Assembly: GCF_049739465.1 (NCBI RefSeq)
Contig: NZ_JBMHHY010000022.1
Location: 1-64,000 of the forward strand
Length of the DNA: 64,000 nucleotides
Origin: Embleya sp049739465
Lineage (GTDB): Bacteria; Actinomycetota; Actinomycetes; Streptomycetales; Streptomycetaceae
Direction of reading: 5' to 3'
Positions 58,224 to 64,000 of the stretch are shown piece by piece; the first letter of the stretch is position 1; each line of letters starts with the position of its first letter. The notes below the pieces were generated by a model. It was given only the letters and a program-made list of their open reading frames with translations, was not told the origin of the DNA and ran no database searches. Position numbers and translations under genes: made by a program.

Positions 58224-59440
58224 CCGAGGTCCTCGCTCGTCGAATCGCCGATCAGGTCGGTCACCACGTCGGCCAGCGCGTCGACGCCCGCGAGACAGTC
58301 CACCAGCTCGGCCCGCTCGGCCGGCGAGTGCGACACGCCGGTGGGGTTGCGGACGAACAACATCGCGGTGGGCACGTGGGCGGACAGGATGCCCGCATCG
58401 TGCCCGGCGCCGGTGGGCAGGATCGGCGCGCCGCCGAGCTGCTTGGCGAGCCGATCGCGCAGCGGGCCGGCGAACTCGACGATCGGGGTGTACGACTCGC
58501 GGGTGATCTGCACGCAGACCCCGTCCCGGTCGCCGCGCTCGGTGGCGGCCCGGATGATGTCGGCGACCACCTCGTCCAGGGTGCGTTCGTCGGCGGCACG
58601 CGAGTCGAGCCAGCCGCGCACCTCGGCGGCGATCGCGTTGGCCGCGCCGGGCTGTGCGTCAACCTTGCCGAACGTGGCCAGGGCACCGGCGAGTTGGGCC
58701 TTCTTGCGGGCCGCCAGCACGGTGTTGGCGTACGTCAACATCGGGTCGCGCCGATCCACCAGCCGGGTGGTGCCGGCGTGGTTGGCCTCGCCCCGGAAGT
58801 CGAACCGCCAGCGGCCGTGCGGCCAGATCGCCGAGGCCACGCCCACCGCGCGGTCCCGGTGCACCAGGTCGCGGCCCTGCTCGACGTGCAGTTCGACGAA
58901 CGCGCCGATTCGGGCCAGGCGTTCGGGATCGGCGCCGATGCCGGCCGGGTCGAACCCGGCCCGCTCCATCGCGTCGCCGAGCGCGATCCCGTCGGCGTCC
59001 ACCAGGGCGCGGGCCTGATCCGGCGTCAACACCCCGGCGGACAACCGGGATCCGACGCAGGCGACGTTGAACCGGGCGCCCTCCTCGTCGCCGAAGTTGA
59101 CGATGCCCAGCGGGCGGGCCGGATGTACGCCACGTTCGCGCAGCAGGTCGAGTGCGGCGAACGAGGAGACCACGCCCAGCGGTCCGTCGTAGGCGCCGCC
59201 GTCGGGCACCGAGTCCAGATGGCTACCGATCACGATCGCGTCGGCGCCGGGCGAGGTCCAGGCCCACTGGTTGCCGTTGCGGTCCTCCTCGTACAACAGC
59301 CCGCGCTGCTCCGCCTGTTCGCGAAACCAGGCCCGGCATTCGGCGTCGGCCCCGGTCCAGGCGTAGCGCCGGTAGCCGCCGGTCGCGGCGCGACCCACCG
59401 GAAGCAGGTCGCGCCACATCGCCTCGAAGCCGGTGCTCAC
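58220..59440 (-). CDS. M20-family amidohydrolase in the hut operon
   Basis: A 406-residue allantoate amidohydrolase/N-carbamoyl amino acid hydrolase-like metallopeptidase. Metal ligands: IGSHLDSVPDGGAYDGPLGVV, FGDEEGARF, ELHVEQG and GAGHDAGILS. GTG start at 59440 overlaps the hutU stop and its own stop overlaps the hutF start. No hutG-type formylglutamate deformylase is present, so this enzyme is the obvious candidate for releasing glutamate and formate from N-formylglutamate. That role is inferred; S. coelicolor has a similar gene in its hut cluster as I recall. Confidence 0.88.
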   Translation of the reverse strand: MSTGFEAMWRDLLPVGRAATGGYRRYAWTGADAECRAWFREQAEQRGLLYEEDRNGNQWAWTSPGADAIVIGSHLDSVPDGGAYDGPLGVVSSFAALDLLRERGVHPARPLGIVNFGDEEGARFNVACVGSRLSAGVLTPDQARALVDADGIALGDAMERAGFDPAGIGADPERLARIGAFVELHVEQGRDLVHRDRAVGVASAIWPHGRWRFDFRGEANHAGTTRLVDRRDPMLTYANTVLAARKKAQLAGALATFGKVDAQPGAANAIAAEVRGWLDSRAADERTLDEVVADIIRAATERGDRDGVCVQITRESYTPIVEFAGPLRDRLAKQLGGAPILPTGAGHDAGILSAHVPTAMLFVRNPTGVSHSPAERAELVDCLAGVDALADVVTDLIGDSTSEDLG

Positions 59441-61110
59441 GCGTCGCCTTCCCGCATCGGCACCCGGACACCACGCTCGTCCGCGACGTCCCCGGCCAGG
59501 TCGTAGCCCGCGTCCACGTGCCGGATCACGCCCATGCCCGGGTCGTTGGTCAGTACCCGGCGGATCTTCTCGCCGGCCAGCGGCGTGCCGTCCGCGACGG
59601 TGACCTGACCGGCGTGGATCGAGCGGCCGATGCCGACGCCGCCGCCGTGGTGGATGGACACCCACGAGGCGCCGGAGGCCACGTTGACCATCGCGTTCAG
59701 CAGCGGCCAGTCGGCGATCGCGTCCGAGCCGTCGAGCATGCCCTCGGTCTCCCGGTACGGGCTGGCCACCGAGCCGCAGTCCAGGTGGTCGCGGCCGATC
59801 ACGATCGGCGCGGCCAGCTCGCCGGAGGCGACCATGTCGTTGAACCGCTCGCCGGCCCGGTCGCGCTCGCCGTAGCCCAGCCAGCAGATCCGCGCCGGCA
59901 GACCCTGGAAGTGCACCTTCTCCTGGGCCAGCTTGATCCAGCGGGCCAGCGACTCGTTCTCCGGGAACAGGTCGAGCACGGCCTTGTCGGTCTTGGCGAT
60001 GTCGCGTTCGTCGCCGGAGAGCGCGGCCCAGCGGAACGGGCCCTTGCCCTCGCAGAACAGCGGGCGGATGTACGCCGGGACAAAGCCGGGGAAGTCGAAC
60101 GCGCGGGTGTAGCCCGCCAGTTGCGCCTCGCCGCGAATCGAGTTGCCGTAGTCGAAGACCTCGGCACCCTTGTCCAGGAAGCCGACCATGGCCTCGACGT
60201 GCCGGGCCATCGATTCGCGGGCGCGGTCGGTGAACTCGGCGGGCTTCGTGCGCGCGTACTCGGCCATGTCCTCGAACGCGACGCCGATCGGCAGATAGGC
60301 GAGCGGGTCGTGGGCCGAGGTCTGGTCGGTGACGATGTCGATCGGGGCGTCCATCGCGAGCAGCTGCGGGACCAGTTCGGCGGCGTTCCCGAGCAGGCCG
60401 ATGGACAGCGGGCGGCGGGCGTCGCGCGCCTCGACGGCGAGTTGCAGCGCGGCGTCCAGCGTCTCGACGCGGGTGTCGCAGTAGCCGTGCTCGATCCGGC
60501 GGTCGATCCGCGAGGGGTCGCAGTCGATACAGATCACCACGCCGCCATTCATCGTGACGGCCAGCGGCTGGGCGCCGCCCATGCCACCGAGGCCGGCGGT
60601 GAGCGTGATGGTGCCTGCGAGGGTGCCGCCGAAGCGCTTCGCGGCGACTGCGGCGAAGGTCTCGTAGGTGCCCTGGAGGATGCCCTGGGTGCCGATGTAG
60701 ATCCACGAACCGGCGGTCATCTGGCCGTACATGGTCAGCCCGGCGGCTTCGAGCCGGCGGAACTCCTCCCAGTTGGCCCAGTCGGGCACCAGGTTGGAGT
60801 TGGCGATCAGGACGCGCGGGGCCCACTCGTGGGTCTGCATCACGCCGACCGGCCGACCGGACTGCACGAGCAGCGTCTCGTCCTGCTTGAGCGTGGTGAG
60901 GGTACGGGTGATCGCCTCGAAGGAGCGCCAGTCGCGGGCGGCCTTGCCGGTGCCGCCGTAGACGACCAGCTTGTCCGGATGTTCGGCGACCTCGGGATCG
61001 AGGTTGTTCATCAACATCCGCAGGGCGCCTTCCTGCTGCCAGCCCCGGGTGTTCAGCGTGCTGCCGCGCGGTGCGCGAACCTCGCGCGGTCCTGCGGTGT
61101 GGTCCGACAT
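59437..61110 (-). CDS. hutU: Urocanate hydratase
   Basis: A 557-residue NAD-dependent enzyme converting urocanate to imidazolone propionate. Signatures: GRPVGVMQTHEWAPRVLIANSNLV, MYGQMTAGSWIYIGTQGILQGTYETF, GLGGMGGAQPLAVTMNGGV and the terminal SIHHGGGVGIGRSIHAGQV, GMGVIRHVDAGYD. ATG 61110 is used because the shorter start fits the family and AAAGGG lies upstream; longer frames add 19 residues of no similarity. First gene of the hut operon, with promoter-like sequence upstream. Confidence 0.96.
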   Translation of the reverse strand: MSDHTAGPREVRAPRGSTLNTRGWQQEGALRMLMNNLDPEVAEHPDKLVVYGGTGKAARDWRSFEAITRTLTTLKQDETLLVQSGRPVGVMQTHEWAPRVLIANSNLVPDWANWEEFRRLEAAGLTMYGQMTAGSWIYIGTQGILQGTYETFAAVAAKRFGGTLAGTITLTAGLGGMGGAQPLAVTMNGGVVICIDCDPSRIDRRIEHGYCDTRVETLDAALQLAVEARDARRPLSIGLLGNAAELVPQLLAMDAPIDIVTDQTSAHDPLAYLPIGVAFEDMAEYARTKPAEFTDRARESMARHVEAMVGFLDKGAEVFDYGNSIRGEAQLAGYTRAFDFPGFVPAYIRPLFCEGKGPFRWAALSGDERDIAKTDKAVLDLFPENESLARWIKLAQEKVHFQGLPARICWLGYGERDRAGERFNDMVASGELAAPIVIGRDHLDCGSVASPYRETEGMLDGSDAIADWPLLNAMVNVASGASWVSIHHGGGVGIGRSIHAGQVTVADGTPLAGEKIRRVLTNDPGMGVIRHVDAGYDLAGDVADERGVRVPMREGDA

Positions 61111-61139
61111 GGCGGCGCCCTTTCTGCCTCTGTTGCTCT

Positions 61140-61167
61140 TCTGTATGAAACCATTCAGTCGCGTCAA
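61140..61167 (-). promoter_or_regulatory. Candidate hutU promoter
   Basis: On the minus strand TTGACG (61167-61162) and TACAGA (61145-61140) are 16 bp apart, a vegetative-type promoter. A transcript would start about 25 nt before hutU. Just upstream, TGTAACAGCTAGATTCA (about 61190-61174) is AT-rich for this genome and may bind a regulator. Confidence 0.5.
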
Positions 61168-61297
61168 GAGTGAATCTAGCTGTTACACAAAGCCCCGCCA
61201 AGACCGCACCCGGAAGCCGCCCCGAAGACTTGACCCATTCGGTGCCATTTCCCACGATCGGCGCTCGGGCCGGATCGGGGTTGGGTAGCCGGACGCC

Positions 61298-61627
61298 ATG
61301 GATCTACAGCAGGTGCTCTGGGCGATCACCGCACTGGGCGCGTTCGTCGCCTTCGCCGGCCTGACGATGTTGCTGCGCGGGCGGGGTCGGGAGCCGGGCA
61401 TCGTGGCGATGGTGGTGATGATCGGCGCGCTGCTGTGCACCGGCGGCTTCCTGCTCAGCATTCCGCGCTACCGCGACACCTCGTTGATCGCGGGGGGCGC
61501 GGCGGCGGTCGGGGTCCTGGCCATGCTGGGGGCGATCAACCTGATGCCGGCGCACCGGGGGTCGGGGGCCGGTCGGGCATCGGGGGAGGGGCGGGTCGGG
61601 CCGGGTCGGGATCGTGGGGGGCGTTGA
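61298..61627 (+). CDS. Small membrane protein (109 residues)
   Basis: ATG 61298 to stop 61627. Three hydrophobic helices (about 5-27, 35-53 and 62-84) are followed by a Gly/Arg tail (GSGAGRASGEGRVGPGRD). No family recognised. It is divergent from hutU, with 187 bp between starts. The tail overlaps very G-rich sequence, so the exact end of the functional protein is uncertain. Confidence 0.6.
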   Translation: MDLQQVLWAITALGAFVAFAGLTMLLRGRGREPGIVAMVVMIGALLCTGGFLLSIPRYRDTSLIAGGAAAVGVLAMLGAINLMPAHRGSGAGRASGEGRVGPGRDRGGR

Positions 61628-61677
61628 GGGGCGTAGCGGGGGTGTAGTGGGGGGCGGGTCGGGCAAGTCCCGGTCTT

Positions 61678-61757
61678 GATCGGCCTGTTGCGGTGGCGAT
61701 CGGCCTGTTGCGGTAACGGCGGGCCTATAGCGGCGACGATCGGCCTATTGCGGTGAC
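61678..61757 (+). repeat. Four 20-bp tandem repeats
   Basis: Units at 61678, 61698, 61718 and 61738 share the pattern GATCGGCCTRTTGCGGTGAC with exact 20-bp period; the third is the most diverged. They lie in the 266-bp region before the secreted beta-helix protein gene, 136 bp upstream of its start. Nothing else of note is seen in that region. Confidence 0.85.
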
Positions 61758-61893
61758 CCGATGACATCGCGCCATCGCCCACGGTCGCGGTGACCCGAAT
61801 CCGCATAGGCGAGGGTCGGGTGCGCCGGCAGGATCGGTCGTGCCAAAAGCACCACCGATTACTACCGATGCACACATGACCCAGGAGGTCCGT

Positions 61894-63411
61894 GTGAAAG
61901 CGAAATCGGTGTCCACCCTCCTCGCCGCGACCGCCGCCGGCGTACTGGCCGTACCGGCGGCGGCAGTACCCCTCGACCCGTCCACAGCCGTCTCGACAGA
62001 CGTCTCGGTGACGTGCGATCAGGCGCGGCTGAGCGAGGCAATCAGTACGGCCAACTCCCATCCCGGCAGCACCTTGACCCTGGCCGGGGGCTGCACGTAC
62101 CGGCTCACCACCCCGCTGCCGGCGCTTACCGCCGCCACGACGATCAACGGCCGCGGCGCCATCCTCACCCGCGCCGCCGATGCCCCGGACTTCCGCATCC
62201 TGCGCGACGAGGGTGCGGCGGTGGCCCTCTCCGACCTGACCGTCACGGGCGGCCGAGCCGAACCCGGCGGCAACGGCGGCGGCATCCTGGCGACCGGCGC
62301 GCTGACCCTGACCCGGGTCGTGGTGGCGGGCAACACGGCGGGCGCGGGCGCACCGCGCGAGGCGGGCGGTTCCGGGGGCGGCATATACATCGGACCGGGC
62401 GGTGCACTGACCGCCACCGACGCCCGCATCGTCGGCAACACCGCCGGCGCCGGCGGAGCGCAGCCACAGTCGGGATATCCCGGTGGGGGCCCAGGCGGGG
62501 ACGGCGGCGGCATCACCATCGACGCCGGCACGCTGACCCTGGTGCGCACCGCGGTCGGCGGCAACCGGGGCGGAGTAGGAGGACGAGGGGCGGACGCCAT
62601 CGAGCCCGCCTACCACTCCGCCGGCCGGGGCGGGGCCGGCGGTGGCATCGCCGCGCGCGACGCCTCCCGGGTCACCGCCCGGCACAGCGTGATCTGCGGC
62701 AACGCCGGGGGGACCGGCGGCGCGGGCGGTGCGCTCAAGGGAGGCCTCTTCGGGTACGGCAGCGGGGGCGGCATCGGTGGCGAAGGCGGCGGACTCAAGC
62801 TGACGTCGGACACAGCGGTGCTTGAGGACACCACCGTGTGCTTCAACTTCTCCGGCGACGGCGGAGCAGGCGGCCCCGGCGACAAGTACCCGGGGTCCAA
62901 GGGGTCTGCCGGCGAAGGAGGCGGTATCGAAACCACTGCGAACCTGACCATCACCGGCGGCACAATCACCGGCAACGCCACCGGTCGCGACCCCGACAAC
63001 GCCCCCGGGGCGGACGGTGGTGGAATCAGGACCGAACGCAGCGATCTGACGGTCACCGGTACGACAATCACCGGCAACCGGAGCACAGACGACGGGGGCG
63101 GCATTTTCTACCGAATCTACAAGCACTCGTACAACGGGTCGTTCAACGTCACCTCGGCCACGATCGCCGGCAATTTCGCCAGCAGCACGGGCGGTGGCGT
63201 TTCCGTTCACGGGTACTACAGGAAACAGATCCGGTCGGGGTCCTACCACGCCACCCTCACCACCAGCACCGTCATCGGCAATACCGCAGGCGAGGCATGT
63301 GGCGCCATCTCCCTCAACTACATCGGCGCTCATCTGACGCTGGACCGCGACACGGTCACGGGAAACCACCCGGACGACGGCTGCAACGAAGCGCCCGACA
63401 CCGCCAATTGA
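61894..63411 (+). CDS. Secreted Gly/Thr-rich parallel beta-helix protein
   Basis: A 505-residue protein. GTG 61894 has AGGAGG 5 nt upstream. A signal peptide (about 1-27, core STLLAATAAGVLAVPAAA) leads to a mature protein starting with a Cys-containing segment (VTCDQARLSEAISTANSHPGSTLTLAGGCTY) typical of beta-helix surface proteins. Repeated coils follow, each with a GGGI turn and a TVTGN or VVGNTA edge (for example TGNATG, ITGNRSTDDGGGIF, TVIGNTAG). Cys near the end may form a disulphide. No lyase active site is visible; probably an adhesin or carbohydrate-binding surface protein. Confidence 0.85.
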   Translation: MKAKSVSTLLAATAAGVLAVPAAAVPLDPSTAVSTDVSVTCDQARLSEAISTANSHPGSTLTLAGGCTYRLTTPLPALTAATTINGRGAILTRAADAPDFRILRDEGAAVALSDLTVTGGRAEPGGNGGGILATGALTLTRVVVAGNTAGAGAPREAGGSGGGIYIGPGGALTATDARIVGNTAGAGGAQPQSGYPGGGPGGDGGGITIDAGTLTLVRTAVGGNRGGVGGRGADAIEPAYHSAGRGGAGGGIAARDASRVTARHSVICGNAGGTGGAGGALKGGLFGYGSGGGIGGEGGGLKLTSDTAVLEDTTVCFNFSGDGGAGGPGDKYPGSKGSAGEGGGIETTANLTITGGTITGNATGRDPDNAPGADGGGIRTERSDLTVTGTTITGNRSTDDGGGIFYRIYKHSYNGSFNVTSATIAGNFASSTGGGVSVHGYYRKQIRSGSYHATLTTSTVIGNTAGEACGAISLNYIGAHLTLDRDTVTGNHPDDGCNEAPDTAN

Positions 63412-63422
63412 TCCAGCGGCCA

Positions 63423-63503
63423 CTGCCGGTCCGCTCGCGTCGTGTTCGTGGCCTGGGGGCGCACCCACCGTCCGGCGCGCGGACCGGCAGAGGTGGGTGC
63501 GCC
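63423..63503. repeat. Two interlocked perfect 12-bp inverted repeats
   Basis: Arm A (63423-63434, CTGCCGGTCCGC) pairs with 63479-63490. Arm B (63458-63469, GGCGCACCCACC) pairs with 63492-63503. The order is A, B, A-prime, B-prime, so only one stem can form as a plain hairpin, or both as a pseudoknot. The element lies between the convergent beta-helix and cupin genes and is probably a terminator with alternative folds. Confidence 0.8.
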
Positions 63504-63547
63504 GGCCGCAGCCATCTACGAGTGGCCTCGACCCCACACATGAGCGG

Positions 63548-63937
63548 TCAACCCTGTGACTGTGCCGGATCCTGCTGTGCCACGGCATAGCCGGGTACGG
63601 ATGGCCAGCGGACCGCCACCACCACCGACTCCTCCTCCGCGAACCAGGAGTGGTCGACTCCGCGGCCCCAGACGACGTAATCACCCTGCTGTTCCAGGAG
63701 AACACTGCGGCCCGGGAGTTCGATGCGGAAGCGACCGCTGACGAGCAGCAGAAAAGTCGTTCGCTCCTCGCCTCTCACCCATTCCCTTCGTTCGTCGCCA
63801 CGCGGATGGACACCCCATTTGATCTCGACAGCTTCGCTGTGGCGGGGATCGTCGGCGTTCTTGAAGTGTCCGAGGAGCCATCCCCGGTCCAGTGCCGCAT
63901 CCTTGCCCGCGCTGCCCACGTACACGTTCTCGTTCAC
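63548..63937 (-). CDS. Cupin-fold protein
   Basis: A 129-residue protein with a cupin-type beta barrel: VEIKWGVHPRGDERREWV, TFLLLVSGRFRIELPG, LEQQGDYVVWGRGVDHSWFAEEESVVVAVRWPS. His/Glu positions fit a metal-binding cupin (HPRGDERREW and a later DHSW). Similar proteins are often misnamed signal peptidase I; no peptidase motif is present. GTG start at 63937. Function unknown. Confidence 0.75.
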   Translation of the reverse strand: MNENVYVGSAGKDAALDRGWLLGHFKNADDPRHSEAVEIKWGVHPRGDERREWVRGEERTTFLLLVSGRFRIELPGRSVLLEQQGDYVVWGRGVDHSWFAEEESVVVAVRWPSVPGYAVAQQDPAQSQG

Positions 63938-64000
63938 GATCCGGAGGCTAGCGCCGCGCCCGGGCAGGTTCGTCGTTTTGGTGGTGGGAGCGATCCACCG

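Noticed and set aside
61468..63705. 745-codon minus-strand frame opposite the beta-helix gene
   Set aside because: The plus strand has a perfect ribosome site, signal peptide and repeats; the antisense frame has no recognisable features and arises from Gly-rich codons.

Overview
The window is very GC-rich, almost fully coding actinomycete chromosome. Starts are often GTG, ribosome sites are AGGAGG-like, and many genes are joined by 4-bp ATGA/GTGA overlaps. Gene content points to the Streptomycetaceae: sigQ/afsQ1/afsQ2, the acyl-CoA carboxylase block accA2-maf-pccE-pccB-birA, a class III adenylate cyclase, hutH, and a WhiJ-type XRE plus DUF397 pair. From memory most of this block is syntenic with the SCO4901-SCO4932 part of Streptomyces coelicolor. 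The Gly-repeat secreted protein, the WXG100 locus and the many non-syntenic genes suggest a lineage outside core Streptomyces (Embleya or Yinghuangia would fit), but the sequence alone does not settle the genus.

Layout. 0.3-3.6 kb: a minus-strand WXG100/type VII-like operon, preceded by an array of 10-bp phased direct repeats. 3.8-6.3 kb: a membrane EEP-family phosphodiesterase, a Pro-rich membrane protein and a small secreted protein. 6.5-10.4 kb: SigQ, divergent from the AfsQ1-AfsQ2 two-component system and its lipoprotein. 10.5-12.5 kb: a frameshifted PspC gene, a secreted serine peptidase and a small secreted protein. 12.7-19.2 kb: adenosine deaminase, a LysR/MFS pair, a phosphohexomutase and purine nucleoside phosphorylase. 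19.5-23.4 kb: a PH-like protein, a GGCT-fold protein, LpdA and a DeoR regulator. 24.3-32.3 kb: acyl-CoA carboxylase alpha, epsilon and beta subunits with biotin ligase, interspersed with GNAT, XRE and Maf genes. 32.6-36.9 kb: a second PH-like protein, adenylate cyclase, an SRPBCC protein and a GAF-GGDEF protein. 37.2-41.6 kb: fdhD, hutH, an RpiR-type regulator and a PGRS-like Gly-rich protein.

41.6-50.1 kb is an accessory zone. It holds a methyltransferase remnant, an XRE/DUF397 pair with a strong terminator, a chain of small overlapping genes around a phosphotransferase, an IS630 fragment, a decayed duplication of about 200 bp, peptidase E, an SDR and a GlxA-type regulator. 50.3-55.5 kb returns to chromosomal genes (SUFU-like, CorA, general stress protein, alpha/beta hydrolase, acyl-CoA dehydrogenase). 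55.6-61.1 kb is a complete minus-strand hutU / amidohydrolase / hutF / hutI operon which, with hutH 16 kb away, gives the whole histidine-to-glutamate route. 61.3-63.9 kb: a small membrane protein, a secreted beta-helix protein and a cupin.

Two themes run through the window. Short tandem repeats of unit 9, 10, 15, 17, 18, 20 and 40 bp sit in intergenic gaps, several of them straddling stop codons. Several gaps also hold large perfect or near-perfect inverted repeats: a 160-bp palindrome after birA, two interlocked 12-bp stems after the beta-helix gene, and a 13-bp hairpin near 42.06 kb. No tRNA, rRNA, CRISPR array or complete insertion sequence was seen. No complete new multi-gene system could be demonstrated. 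The best candidates for something undescribed are the phased 10-bp array in front of the WXG100 operon, the palindrome shared by the two purine-salvage promoters, and the overlapping small-gene/kinase cassette at 44.5-46.3 kb.
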